DNA from: Capronia americana
Taxonomy: Eukaryota > Ascomycota > Eurotiomycetes > Chaetothyriales > Herpotrichiellaceae
NCBI GenBank assembly: GCA_016110215.1
Contig: JADWQD010000006.1
Coordinates: 1,364,001 to 1,428,000 of the forward strand
Direction of reading: 5' to 3'
DNA: 64,000 bases
Shown here: piece by piece, positions 48,384 to 59,523 of the stretch
Numbering within the stretch: position 1 is the first letter of the stretch
Layout of the letters: each line of letters begins with the position of its first letter
Translations under genes and position numbers: made by a program
The notes under the pieces: model-generated
Told to the model about the DNA's origin: nothing
The model's database searches: none
Seen by the model: only the letters and a program-made list of their open reading frames with translations

Positions 48384-49748
48384 ATGCAGCATTCACGGCC
48401 GCCTCAGTTACCCTGCTGCTCCTCCTTCAAGAGACACCGATCCAGCATAAGCGGCTCTCGGTTCATCATCGAACATCTCACGCTGCCGAAACCACTTGCT
48501 GTGCCCGCGTGGGCATCTCTTCCTACCCCTCCCATGTCCGGTTCTCCACCACCGGAACGGCCTGCTGAACCTGCACAGATCGCCGGTCGAAGAAGGAAGC
48601 GATCACATACTCCTCCCGTCACAAGCACCGCTACAACTCTCGCGCCCATCACTCCCTCAGACACCAGTGCTCCGCGACAAGCTGCGTTGTTAAGAGGGGG
48701 GGAAACCCTTGGAGAGCTTGCTGCACAGCATAACCCTTATGCGCTCAACTATCCGCCACCTCCGACAACATATCAAGCCGCTTCGACTCTACTATCCTCG
48801 TCGACCGGTGCACAGGAGGCCCGGTTCGCTCTCAGCCCCATATCGCCTCGCACCACTCGGAAACCAAAAGCGCACGTCGCCTCAGCCTGCGTGAATTGCA
48901 AGAGGAAGCACTTGAGGTGTGACAGTAGTCGTCCATGCCGGAGGTGTGTGCAGAGCGGCAAAGAGGTGTGTTTGCCTAGGAGATGACCATGGGGAGGACA
49001 TAGCTGACGTAGTTGTTAGGAAACGTGTCACGATGTCGAACATAAGAAGAGAGGCCGCCCTCCACTCAAAGCAGAGGACCAAGCCAATGTGGCTCGCTAT
49101 CAAGCCTCGACGACTCAGTATCCGTCAACTTCACCTGCTGGAGCAGCACCGTTGGGACCTCCGACAAGATTTCCAGCCTTTTCTCAGGGACCCGGATTGA
49201 CACCGCTTCTACCTTCACCTGCACCCTGGTTTCGGTCCCAGCAAGCGGTGCCGTCTTACTATCCGACACCAGCGCAACCGTCAATATCCTCAAGTCTGGC
49301 GACGGCGGAAGGGAGCTTCATACCCTCCTCTGCTGGCCAATATGGGGTCCGTCCTCCCACACATCCAGGACAATCACTTTCACCCTACACTTCTCGAGCA
49401 GAGTCCACACCCCAAATGACGTCTTACACCAGTTACAGCTTTCCAACATCACAAGGGCAGCCAGAGCGCTCTTATTATTCGAACCCAATCTTTCCACCGC
49501 AACTACCGTCCACTTTACCTTCAGAACAGTTAGCGCCGCTACAAACCTCACCTGCCTTACAGCTACCTCCTATAAATTTTCCGGCCCCGTCCGGGTTGAT
49601 TGATCCAGCGATTGTGCAACAACCCGCCCAGTCAACCCAACCATCTCCCCGCAGCGGACAAGAGAGTAGGGACGATGGCACACAAGAACCTGACTCAAAA
49701 CGACCAAAGATGGATATTCAAGGAATCCTAGGTCCTCGTAACGACTGA
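48384..49748 (+). CDS. Zn2Cys6 transcription factor with adjacent AT-hook-like motif
   Basis: Fungal binuclear zinc cluster regulator of 436 aa from exons 48384-48965 and 49020-49748. The cluster is complete only across the intron: C-x2-C-x6-C-x5-C-x2-C-x8-C, beginning CVNCKRKHLRC and ending at Cys in KEETC. Directly after comes KKRGRPPLK, with the GRP core of an AT-hook. The rest is Pro/Ser/Gln/Tyr-rich and disordered; no fungal-specific TF (MHR) domain is visible, so the protein is short for its class. The cluster lies in the middle rather than at the N-terminus. ATG 48534 (MSGSPPPERP) is an attractive alternative start, because the preceding 50 residues look non-conserved. Target genes unknown. 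Confidence 0.83.
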
Positions 49749-51363
49749 GCCAGGCGTGCCACATCGGCTCAACAAGTCTCTCTCCGTCTCTGCCCAGCAA
49801 TTCATGTGCACATGTTTTACGGCCGCTTTCTTTTGTTGAATGAAGTAACGAGCCTTCGGCACAACTTTCACTACGTATTCCATTTTGAGCATTATACGAT
49901 ACATCCCACCGAGCAATGGCAGCGACCGTGGTTGGGACAGAATTAACACCAAACTTCGGCAACCACCATTCCCTTTGGACGCACCAAATACGAGTATCAG
50001 CACAGGAAGAAGGACTTTGCGACCGGAAGTGCAGATTTCCATGATTCTGCGGCTTCTCTATTCAAACTATGCCATTGAATTTCTTCGGGATGTTCGACAT
50101 GTGTTGGCGAACCGGCTTTCGAAGACCCAGAGACGACGAAAGCCAGCAAAACTGGGCCCAAACCACGCTCGACAAACACCGGGCAAAATCTATGCTGCTA
50201 AGATGTCTCGGCCTTCTTCATTCAACTGCACATACATACATGTCTCTTTACATAACACATTTTCATTATTCACATGCTCTTAATATCCGACCGATGATCC
50301 TTCTACTGGTGTCGGTCGAGAATGTTGGAATAGGCTTCTGGCACTATGATCGGTGGAATTGGTCGCATTTTCCCCTTCACGTTAGAAATGGGATTAATAA
50401 CTCAAAGACATGACCAGTAACGCAGGGAAACGGCAAGACTACATAAGAGACGCAATCTGCATTTATACCATCGGAACGGATACGGTGAGTCAGCTTCTAC
50501 GCTGACCTGGTTGCATTTTGGGGGACGGAAACAAATAACACGATGATCTGGAAACATCACAGGGAATTGGGATCTAAATTTCGGATTGCGCCGGGGTTGC
50601 GAAAGGGAGAGAGAAATGAGACGTGGAGGCGAATTGAGCAGGTACATTATCAGTCCGTGGCGCGACGCTCGAATTCCTGCAACGGCCTCAGGCGTCAGTA
50701 TCGAGGAAGCGGCCCGCATCAGAAGAGGGAAGTGAGGCTCGCGAGGAGGACGGCAAGGAAGGGAGTAGATGTGAGGTCGGTCCTATGTCCAGCATGGGGC
50801 CCCGATGTTTTGTAGCAATATAACAAACGCCCCTGGTTGGGTTGTCGAACAAGTTGAGAATGCTTCGTCATGTGGTTGTTGCATTGCTGTCACCTCGCTT
50901 CACCAACAAAGGACGCTCGTTTCGACTTACAGTACTTCCTAAGCGCGTAAGCGTGGCGCTTTCAGCCTCTGGGGAGAGATTTACACATGTCCTTGAGCAG
51001 ACTGGCTTGAAGGCCCACGCAGAGAACTCCGAATAAAACGCATGCCTCGAGTAGGCGTGAACGGTATGAGAATATGAACTCCAGCCGACGAGCGAGTAGA
51101 GTAGACACATTACATACAGTCCTCAGTATGTAACCGACATCTGAACTGGTGGGAGAAACGGGTCGGGATGGTTAAACCAAACCGTGCCTACATACTGTAT
51201 ACACGTACGTACATGCTGTATATTGAGCCTGCGCATTGTGCCAACCTCCAAGTATAGACAATGGACAGTATGGACAGGATGCAGTATGCAGTACGCGGTG
51301 TGCGGTATGCGGTATGCGGAATGTATATCGGATGCACACCCTCCCAGCCATCGATCGATCGAT
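49749..51363. other. convergent intergenic region, Zn2Cys6 factor and DBP4
   Basis: About 1.6 kb between converging genes. Only short open frames without domains. No repeat or RNA gene recognised. Confidence 0.5.
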
Positions 51364-53985
51364 TCACGAACCAGCGAGCAGACCCGACGCCAGAGCTTCC
51401 AGCTCGTCCAGCGTCTGGGGATGCTCGTCGTGGGCATGACGATTCTTGTGCTTCTTGTTCTTGGATGTCTTCCTGGTGATATTGCCAGCTTCATCTCCGT
51501 CTTCATCGTCCGACGCGTCTTCGAACCATTTCTTCGCTCTCTTCGCTTTGGGCGGTGCTTCTTGTTCTCCTTCTTCTTCTCCGTCGCGCATATCATCTGC
51601 GTCACTGTACGGGACAAGCTGCACCCTGGCAGCCTCGCCCTGATCGTCATCCGCTTCTTCTTCATCCGCAATCCCGATGTGCCTTCTCCGCTCCCGCTCC
51701 TTCTTCTTCTCCTTCTTCTCCCTCTTCTTCGTCCTCGCGACCTCCTTGTCCAGTTCGTCAGCCCTCACTGCTCGTTCGGCCTCTCGCTCGCGGAATTCCT
51801 TGATCTCCGCCTCCGCGGCCTGTCGGCCCCCTGCCGTGAAGGTTTCTTCGTCGCGATACGCTTTCTTGTCCTTCGGCGTGTCGCTGTCGGATTCGAACGT
51901 GAGGTGCGCGCCTTTGCCCTTGTATTTGAGGAGCGCCTTTTTCGACTTGAGCAGTTTTTCGCGGCGGTGGGAGTCGATCGTGAGCGGTTGGGCGTCATGA
52001 GCGGTCGAGAAAGTGAGAGTTTTGATTTCTCTGGGGACCGGTGGGTTTTTATTGAGTTTGGATTTCGATTTGGCTTTGGGTTTGGAGGCGTCAGTATCGC
52101 TATCCCTCTCACCCTCACTCTCACTATCGCGGTCGAGCGCCGAGTCGCCGACTTGGAAGCGGCGTTTTACGGACAGGAAGTCGTCTTCCTCATCGTTGCC
52201 AGAGGCGGCGTTCCTGGCTGCCTTAAGGCCTGCGCTTGCGTGGCCGTTGGCCGCGGTATCTTCATCCTCGTTCGGATTCTCATCGTCGTCGTCTTCAATG
52301 AGTTTCGTGTAGTGCTCGGCTAGGACGCCCTGGTTGCGTCGCTCGAACATACGATCGTACTTCGTTCGGACTTCGCCCTTCTGTCTCTTCCGTTTCTCTC
52401 CTTTTCCGGAGTCGTCGCTCTCGGAATCGCTTCCTTCCAACGCGGCGAGCAGTTGTCTCGGTGCATTCTTCCGTGCCTTTGCATCCTCCCCTTTGACGAA
52501 CTTTACCCGCGGGGCGCCAGGAAGCCCCAAACTCGCGGCGAAGCCTTCAAGATCTAATTTTTTGACATTGAACGTCTCTTTATCTTTCTGCACATGCACG
52601 CTCCGTACGTAACTCACAAACGCCTTCTGCCCGAGATACTTCAACTCCGGGTCCTTGAAACACATGTTCTGTAACTGGTTGCGGATTGTCTGCTGCATCT
52701 TCTTCTCCCGGACGTTGATTTTTTCAAGGAACACTTTCTTCTTCTCGAGCGCGTTGAGCATACCGCTCTCTTCGGACGGGTCGACGAACAAAATGGCTCG
52801 GCCCTCGTGCTCGAAGCGAGCGGTGCGGCCAACTCGGTGGATGTATGTGTCTGCGTCTTCGGGACAGTCGACTTGCACGACCCAGTCCACGGCGGGAAAG
52901 TCGAGACCTCGGGCGGCGACATCGGTGGAGAAAAGGCAAGCGTATTTGCTATTTGAGTATTTCGTCGTGATGTCCAGACGCGCGGTTTGCTTCTGGCGGC
53001 CGTGGAGATGCAGCAGGGGGATACCAGGCTGCAGATGCCGGAATGATTCGTAGACGAAGCGGACTTGTTTGCCGCTGCTGAAGAAGACTAGAATTTTCTT
53101 CTTGACATTGGCGCGGATGAATGACCACAGTGTATCGAGTTTGTCCGGGAGCGGTGTGACCACGTAATTTTGCTGGAGGGTGGACGGCGTGGCGCTGTCG
53201 GCTGCTTCGTGGACGGACACGAATTCAGGCTCTTTGAGACTTAGTCTCGCCAGGTCGGAGACTTTCTTCGTCTGAGTCGCGCTGAACATGAGAGTTTGCC
53301 GCTCTCGGGGGAGATGCTCAACCAGAGCATCGATGGTTTGGCTGAAACCCATGTCCATAATCCGATCAGCTTCGTCCAAAACCAGCATTTGCAGATTTCC
53401 AATGTCTAACTCAGCCGTCTGGTCCATGTGCTGCAGCATCCTCCCCGGCGTGGCCACCAGAATGTTCATGCGCCCGAGCCGTTCTCGCTCTTCCTGCAAA
53501 CTCTTTCCACCGATCACCAAACCGGCGGAGAACATGTGGTTGCGGCCAACTTTGCACAAAACATCGAAGATCTGAATCGCAAGTTCTCGAGTTGGGGAGA
53601 GGATGAGAGCACCCACCCCGTCGTAATCGGTCCATCTCTTGCGGTACAAGTTTTCGAGCACGGGAATGAGGAATGCCAAAGTCTTGCCTGACCCAGTCTT
53701 CGCTGCGCCGAGGATGTCTGCCCCCTGTAGCGCTAAGGGAATCGTTCGGCTTTGAATTGTGGTCAAGGCCTTGAAGTGCGAGGCGGCGAGGCCAGATTGT
53801 GTTGCTTGCGACAAGGGGACGTCGGCGAAGTTTTCTGGTGGTGCTGAAGTCTTCGGATCGAGGTCGGCAACTCGTTGAGACAGGGTGTCGATGTCTTCCT
53901 CCTCCCGCTTCCGCTTCAATATCCTAGGTTTCTGGAAGCTAGGACGAGGGCCCTTCTGCCCTCTGCGCTGTACTTGAGGCGCCAT
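51364..53985 (-). CDS. DBP4: ATP-dependent RNA helicase Dbp4 (DDX10 type)
   Basis: Nucleolar DEAD-box helicase needed for early pre-18S rRNA processing, where it releases U14 snoRNA from pre-rRNA. Intronless, 873 aa. All core motifs are present in order: Q motif region, AKTGSGKT (Walker A), PTRELA, TPGR, DEAD within VLDEADRIMDMGF, SAT, ARGLDFP and HRVGRTAR. After the core comes the Dbp4-specific extension (KYLGQKAFVSYVRSVHVQKDKE) and a long charged, Lys/Asp/Glu-rich tail with the helical stretch before KEKKEKKKERERRRHIG. Divergent from the DnaJ gene across 358 bp. A 379-codon antisense frame at 51184-52323 is a by-product of the charged tail. Confidence 0.96.
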   Translation of the reverse strand: MAPQVQRRGQKGPRPSFQKPRILKRKREEEDIDTLSQRVADLDPKTSAPPENFADVPLSQATQSGLAASHFKALTTIQSRTIPLALQGADILGAAKTGSGKTLAFLIPVLENLYRKRWTDYDGVGALILSPTRELAIQIFDVLCKVGRNHMFSAGLVIGGKSLQEERERLGRMNILVATPGRMLQHMDQTAELDIGNLQMLVLDEADRIMDMGFSQTIDALVEHLPRERQTLMFSATQTKKVSDLARLSLKEPEFVSVHEAADSATPSTLQQNYVVTPLPDKLDTLWSFIRANVKKKILVFFSSGKQVRFVYESFRHLQPGIPLLHLHGRQKQTARLDITTKYSNSKYACLFSTDVAARGLDFPAVDWVVQVDCPEDADTYIHRVGRTARFEHEGRAILFVDPSEESGMLNALEKKKVFLEKINVREKKMQQTIRNQLQNMCFKDPELKYLGQKAFVSYVRSVHVQKDKETFNVKKLDLEGFAASLGLPGAPRVKFVKGEDAKARKNAPRQLLAALEGSDSESDDSGKGEKRKRQKGEVRTKYDRMFERRNQGVLAEHYTKLIEDDDDENPNEDEDTAANGHASAGLKAARNAASGNDEEDDFLSVKRRFQVGDSALDRDSESEGERDSDTDASKPKAKSKSKLNKNPPVPREIKTLTFSTAHDAQPLTIDSHRREKLLKSKKALLKYKGKGAHLTFESDSDTPKDKKAYRDEETFTAGGRQAAEAEIKEFREREAERAVRADELDKEVARTKKREKKEKKKERERRRHIGIADEEEADDDQGEAARVQLVPYSDADDMRDGEEEGEQEAPPKAKRAKKWFEDASDDEDGDEAGNITRKTSKNKKHKNRHAHDEHPQTLDELEALASGLLAGS

Positions 53986-54343
53986 CGCAGGCCAATGTCA
54001 AATTACACTGCGACGTTGATGCTAGTTCTAAAGACGCCGACTCTAGAAAATTATGTGACGAGGCTACCTTATCGATAGGCGGCAGATTGTCGGTAAGCCT
54101 CGTCGGAATACTTTCCTCGACGCAATGTGGTCTGCCGCATCCCCTTCAGCCTCAGATCTGAGCGGGACTCCTGCTGCGGCTTCCCGTGCTTGCATTCACT
54201 GGAACCATCGCGCCATCCCAATTGTTTGTTTACCGAGACATCTTCTACGACCTCTAATTCCGTCTATCGTTTCACACGCGAGCGTGCTCATCAGAGTAGA
54301 CCGCGCTACAATCCATCGGTAAGGTACATGCTATCAGCCCACC
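53986..54343. promoter_or_regulatory. divergent promoter, DBP4 and DnaJ gene
   Basis: A 358-bp gap between two start codons on opposite strands, compatible with a bidirectional promoter for two RNA-processing genes. No motif stands out. Confidence 0.4.
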
Positions 54344-55082
54344 ATGGCTAATGATGAGTCCGATGCTCTTGATGTGCTTGAAAGGGAAGCAAAGGAATAT
54401 GACAAGGTGCGCAGACGTTCAAATGCGTTGTTGAGTTGCTGACACAGTTGTTAGGACGCTGAGATCGACCGAATCCTGAAAGCATTTAGACTTGATGCGT
54501 AAGTCATTTCAACCCATTGTATGGGTGTTCCAACCACTAATGCATCGTAGCTACGCCGTGCTAGATCTCCAGCCTGGAGTGCCTGAATCGGACATCAAAG
54601 TCGTCTACCGCAAGAAGTCGCTGCTAATCCATCCGGACAAGACCAAGAACCCCCAAGCACCTGAGGCCTTCGACCGCCTGAAGAAAGCACAGACCGCTTT
54701 GCTGGACGAGAAACAGCGGCAACATCTGGACGAGTGCATTGCAGATGCCAGACAGCTTCTGATTCGTCAGCACAAGTACACGGTAGACTCGGAAGAGCTG
54801 AAGACGGAAGAGTTCAAAGTGGAATGGAGGAAGAAGACTATTGAAGTGCTGGTGGAGGCCGAGGCACGCAGGCGGCGGCAGATGAAGGCTAAGATGCAAG
54901 AAGAGGGCCGCGAGAAGGCCAAGGAGGACGCTGAATTGGATGAGAGGAAACGGAAACGAGACCACGAAAAGAGCTGGGAGGATACGAGAGAGCAGCGCAT
55001 TGGGAGTTGGCGAGACTTCCAGAAGGGAGTCAAGAAGGGTGAGGAGCAAAAAAAGAAAAAGAAGATGAAAGTGTTGGGTTGA
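54344..55082 (+). CDS. J-domain protein, DNAJC8/Spf31 type
   Basis: Small DnaJ protein of 212 aa from exons 54344-54406, 54455-54498 and 54551-55082; the start has a good context (accATGg). The J domain holds YAVLDLQPGVPESDIKVVYRK and the HPD tripeptide (LLIHPDKTKNP), so it can stimulate an Hsp70. After it comes a long charged helix (WRKKTIEVLVEAEARRRRQ...) and a lysine-rich end. This layout matches human DNAJC8 and fission yeast Spf31, which associate with spliceosomal complexes. Function is inferred from domain order. Confidence 0.85.
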
Positions 55083-55548
55083 TATTGGTTCGTCCATCGT
55101 CGGATTTCGTTGAGGGAAGAGAACGAACACACATTTGCTCGCCCCCGAAATACATCACCATTCGCCATCGATCTACGTGTAGAGGGGGCAACTTGTGTCT
55201 CTTGTTGCCCCAAGTCCCTGGACAGCGCCCCTCAGTCTTACTCCGAAGGCAAGAATGGCCTGGTGCTCGTGCAGTGAATATCTCATACGAGGTGGCAGTC
55301 ACTGGATTGTGGTTCGGAATCTGGAGCTATGGGCATGACCCTAGATTTCTTCACTTTGAATTCGGGCCAGAACATGAGTCCGAAAATGGTGCACCTGAGT
55401 ACAGCGAAGATGCAGTCTGATTGGGTTTCGGAACGTTGGAAGTGACAGCATCTGTGAAGTGGTTGCCTTTCCTCAGCCTGCTCTCGCGGCGTCCTTTTTC
55501 GCAGCGCACCTCAAACATTCCCTCCGACTCATTCGACACCCATACTCC
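55083..55548. other. intergenic gap
   Basis: 466 bp between two plus-strand genes. The reading frame of the next gene stays open back to ATG 55459, so part of this stretch may be coding. Nothing else is visible. Confidence 0.4.
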
Positions 55549-56598
55549 ATGGCGAGTGGTACAGCAATGTCGGCAGCTTCAGATGTTCCCCGTTATCTCT
55601 TCCGAGCCTATTCCCCAGGATCCGACGGATGGAACGGTGCCACAGAATTCCGGTCGATGGCCAAATGCAGGAATTGCACTGAAGCTACATCACTGAGTAG
55701 ACTGCCACGACACGTTGCACGCGACATGCTTCAAGATCATGTCACCTGGAAGAGCTGGAAGACACGGAGCGATGATATCCTCATATCGTTCACAGCATCA
55801 TTCCTGTTCGCACTTCAACACTGTGTGCGCAAAATTGCTTCATCTCAACGCGGCTGGACTACGGAGTCGAACTGTTACATATGCATAATTGACACCTTGA
55901 AGTATCCAGCGGGAACATTCTCTTGGACAATTGATCTCCTCAGACGATACAACCTCGACAGAACCACGAACGATCTACTGCGCCACGAGTATCATGAGGG
56001 AGAATATCTTGCCGAATACGAACTGGCAATCGACGCAGACTCCAGCCAACGTGTCTCATTCCAAGCACTGGTCTGGCAAGGAGGGCTGTTTGAGATAATA
56101 CCCGATCTTGCCGAAGAAGCTCACGGAAAAAAGCTCTTCAGTCGGCTTCAGCAGTTTCGGGAGATCTGGTATATGGACGAGGTGGCTGTTACCACAGAAG
56201 AGATAAACAAGGCACGAAGACTGTCATCATGCTTCGGCGGTCATTGGATTCCTGTGATCATGATGTGGGCTCTTGCATGCAGAGCTCGTCCACAAGAGGA
56301 CGCACTTGTTCAAGCTGAATTCAGCAATTTCAATGGTTAGTCCCGTGACCTTCCCTGTCGCGTGAATAGGAGGTCTAACATCGGCTTAGGAGAAATCACC
56401 ACTCCCTATCTGTTCACGAACCCGGGGGCCGAGATCGCATCTACCCTGAGAGAGCTCTTGGAGTGGGAAAAATTGATGAGGCTTGCTTTCACCGCTCAAG
56501 CACGTCCTGCGGCAGAGCAGACAGAGACTGGATCAGGCCAGGGAGCGAATGAAGGGGTAGACGATGCTCTCAGCGCAATGCAAAATCTGAAGTTGTGA
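55549..56598 (+). CDS. conserved fungal protein of unknown function (DUF7587-like)
   Basis: 331 aa from exons 55549-56335 and 56390-56598; ATG 55459 and ATG 55567 are alternative starts. I do not know its function. The N-terminal 230 residues show the pattern of fungal proteins that open with (P)RYLFRxYSxxS, continue with a WxSW...SDDILISFTASFLFAL helix and end with acidic and aromatic strands (HEYHEGEYLAEYELAID, ALVWQGGLFEII). That order (LFR, then S-x-T-x-S, then a late Glu) recalls ADP-ribosyltransferase folds, but this is only a resemblance. The C-terminal part is helical and ends in a Gln/Gly-rich tail. The gene sits tightly between the DnaJ and FAD synthase genes on the same strand. Confidence 0.7.
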
Positions 56599-56960
56599 AT
56601 ACGATACCAGGAGTCGATCTCTGGAGTTGCGAGCTGAACCGTACTCCAACAGACATGCTTAAACGTCTCGGTTGGACTGTAGAGGTCTTCCATGAATAGT
56701 CGTTCTGATGACGGATACCGCTGGTCTCTGTTCAATCGACGCAGTCAATCAATGCATTCACTTCCTCCCTGTCGAGTCAGATCTTCGGCCAGCTGGCAGC
56801 CTTGTGGCACACTCGTCGCCCGGCACCTCGGGACAAAGTAAGCCTTCGTGTCCAGGGTTCCCCACAATCTCATCTCTCTCCGAGTCGACGGGATTCTGCG
56901 TCCCTCCTTTCTCTTCCTTCCGCTCCTCACTCGTGCCTCTTCACCCATGTTGTCGTGACA
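56599..56960. promoter_or_regulatory. FAD synthase promoter region
   Basis: 362 bp upstream of the FAD synthase start; pyrimidine-rich stretches occur in the last 100 bp, a frequent feature of fungal promoters. No specific site recognised. Confidence 0.4.
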
Positions 56961-58039
56961 ATGACTTCTGCATCGCTGCCGCCTCAAGCCCCCATGACCA
57001 ACGGCATTCACAAGATGGTCAATGGAGAAGCTGATGTATCGTCTCCCTCCCACCCCGCAACACATTCGTTGGAGGATGTCTGTGCTCTACTGCACGAGCA
57101 GGTGGGCGCCTTTCTGTCGGCGGCGCCCGAGAACGACGTGACGAAGCGAACACAAGAGCAGACAAGGATATCCATGCAAGTTATAGAGAAGGCGCTGAAC
57201 GACTACGAGTGAGTGAACCCTTATCCCCGCTGCGTTCGAGCGGTCGAAAGTCTGACAGTACGTAAACACACAGCTTCCCGACCCTCTCCCTCTCCTACAA
57301 CGGTGGGAAAGACTGTCTCGTCCTGTTGATCCTGTACCTCGCCGTCCTGCATTCGCACTTCTCCAAACAGCCCAAGAACGGCACTCCCAGAAGAGACTTC
57401 CCTACATCCATCCCCTCCATCTACGCGAAGCCGCCGGACCCGTTCCCCGCGGTGTCCGAGTTCGTCGAGTACTCGAGCAAATTGTACCATCTAGACTTGG
57501 CGCACATATCGACGAACCCCGGGCCGAGGAAGAAAGAGAGAAGTCATTCGAACCCGCCTCTCTCCTCGTCCCCACCTTCCGCCCTCGCTGCACCAAGCAC
57601 GTCCGACAGACCGATCATATCCTTCCGCGACGCCTTCGCTCTGTACTTGTCGTCGCACCCGCAAGTCAAAGCGATCTTCGTGGGCACGCGAAGGACGGAC
57701 CCGCACGGGAGCCATCTCACACACTTCGACCCCACGGACCATTACTGGCCCGAGTTCATGCGCATTCACCCGGTCATCGACTGGCATCTCAGCGAGATCT
57801 GGTGTTTCCTGCGGTCTCCCTACCTGACGGATGTGGGTGCTGGCGGCGGCGACGTGCCCGCCCGCTCAACCCCGCTCAAGTACTGCCACATGTACGACGA
57901 AGGGTACACCAGTCTAGGCGGCGTGAACGACACGGTCAGAAACCCGAAGCTACGGTACATCGACAGCGACGGGCGGGAGAGGTATAAGCCCGCGTACGAG
58001 ATGACGTGGGATGAAGGCGAGAGGCTAGGACGGGAGTGA
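56961..58039 (+). CDS. FAD1: FAD synthase (FMN adenylyltransferase)
   Basis: Cytosolic enzyme of the PAPS-reductase-like ATP pyrophosphatase fold that makes FAD from FMN and ATP; it supplies the cofactor used by flavoproteins such as the monooxygenase and P450 reductase of this window. Exons 56961-57208 and 57274-58039 give 337 aa. Motifs: SYNGGKDCLVLL (pyrophosphate loop), IFVGTRRTDPHG, HPVIDWHLSEIWCFLR and YCHMYDEGYTSLGG. An insert of about 45 residues rich in Ser/Pro/Lys (TNPGPRKKERSHSN...) lengthens it relative to yeast Fad1. The stop codon lies inside the first copy of a 31-bp tandem duplication. Confidence 0.94.
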
Positions 58040-58134
58040 GTGAGTGGGCGAGAGGCTTGGTCGGGAGTGAGTGAGTGAGTGAGTGAGCGAGCGAGAGAGC
58101 GAGGGAATAAGTAAGTGAGTGAGTGAGTAAGCAG
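58016..58134. repeat. tandem 31-bp duplication and GAGT-rich array
   Basis: A unit of about 31 bp (58016-58046) recurs at 58047-58076 with two mismatches, then breaks into GAGT/GAGC tetranucleotide arrays up to about 58134. The first copy encodes the last residues (GERLGRE) and stop of FAD synthase. Confidence 0.85.
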
Positions 58135-59523
58135 AGGTCTGAAGATATGGGAAATCCGCACGGGTGGGCGAGCAGGCAGACACAAGCCATCTTGCATCTC
58201 TAAAACGGGGGGAGATGTGCTGGCGTCGGTGCACCGCATTGCTGTACCACGCAAGTAACCAAGTCAGTTACCTAGTTACTTGAAGGTGGAAGCGGAGCGA
58301 AAGCGGGAGCGGGAGCAGGATCGAGACCGAACCACATCCCTGCTTGCTCTTGCTCGCTCCAGACGATCCTCGGTACACTCACCTCGCTCGTCTCCGCAAG
58401 TGATGGAGGGAAAGGAAGTGGAAGTCGTCGCTTCTTCAGACGCAGCAGAACTCTCTACGGCTGCACGCCTGGCATGATATGATACACACCGTCTAGATAC
58501 AATACAGAGATACAATCAGCACAGTACAGTGGTAAACACGTATCTAGAGCAAGAATCTCACGATCCGTGTATATAAGCATACCTACCTAAGCGTATTATG
58601 CATACCGTGGCGTACCAAATTGTACTCCGTACTCCGTACTCCGTCCTAATAGTACAATGTCATTCTTTCTATCAAGCCAAGACTGTCCCCTACTGCGAGG
58701 GAGTGGCCGCCGGGGAAAACGCAGTTCTGGGAATTTGAGTTGGAGGTACATGTACGTGCTCCGTAGCTGGAACTGATCCGGAGTATTTTCGTAGCTAGGG
58801 TCGGAAGGCTGCTTTGCTCGAGTCGCGGCAGGAGGCTGGCTGCATCTGTACTGTAAAGGCTCGAACCCTCAACTGGAGGTTGGCGGTGAGTCCAATCAAT
58901 CAATCAATATGCTGAAACAATGTTCATTTCGAAGGTGGCAACAGGGGCCGGTGTCAATATACGCAGGGTCATGATATGTACTCTCGAACTAAGCGGACTG
59001 CTCTCCTGGGGGAGCGACAGCGTTCGCGCGCCCACAAATCCTATACTCTCCACTAGGATACAGTAGCTTTCAATGACAAGGTCGCACAAAATAAAATATC
59101 TGCAAATGTGCCCATCTCAACATGATCCTGTCAACCTGTCCGTCTCCGACTATCCCTGTCTTTCGTGGAGATCAAAGACTGGGTCGTCGCAACAGATTCC
59201 CTCAGTCCGGCGAGATTCGTAGCCGGGTTTCAATCTCGCCAACAATGCGGGTCGGATGGCCTAGAGCAAGGGCATGGCTTGTATCCTTGCCACGACACAA
59301 TACTCAAGTCTGAGTTGGCTCCGCTGATCTTGCTGACGATGTCGTGTCGATACCTTGGCTATTTCCTTGGTCGAGATAATCTCTGTCCCCGGAGGATTCC
59401 ATCGTAATGCCAAAAAAAATCCTGTTCCTGGGCCTCTCGGATAAGCTGAATAGCAAGGTAGGACTTAACCTCAACTGCTATTCTCAAATTATAGTAAAGT
59501 AACAAGTCTGGCATTGCCAGTTG
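58040..59523. other. convergent intergenic region with tandem repeats
   Basis: About 1.5 kb between FAD synthase and the carrier gene. Apart from the GAGT array it holds a 7-bp tandem repeat, TACTCCG three times (58623-58643). No gene was recognised; the GGGTTCGAGCC string on the minus strand near 58860 has no tRNA around it. Confidence 0.5.

Noticed and set aside
51184..52323. 379-codon open frame antisense to DBP4
   Set aside because: It mirrors the Lys/Glu/Asp-rich tail of DBP4, whose codon bias leaves the opposite strand free of stops; no domain is seen.
58840..58900. Second B-box-like string (GGGTTCGAGCC, minus strand)
   Set aside because: Stem is mostly G-U pairs and no anticodon or D arm can be built upstream.
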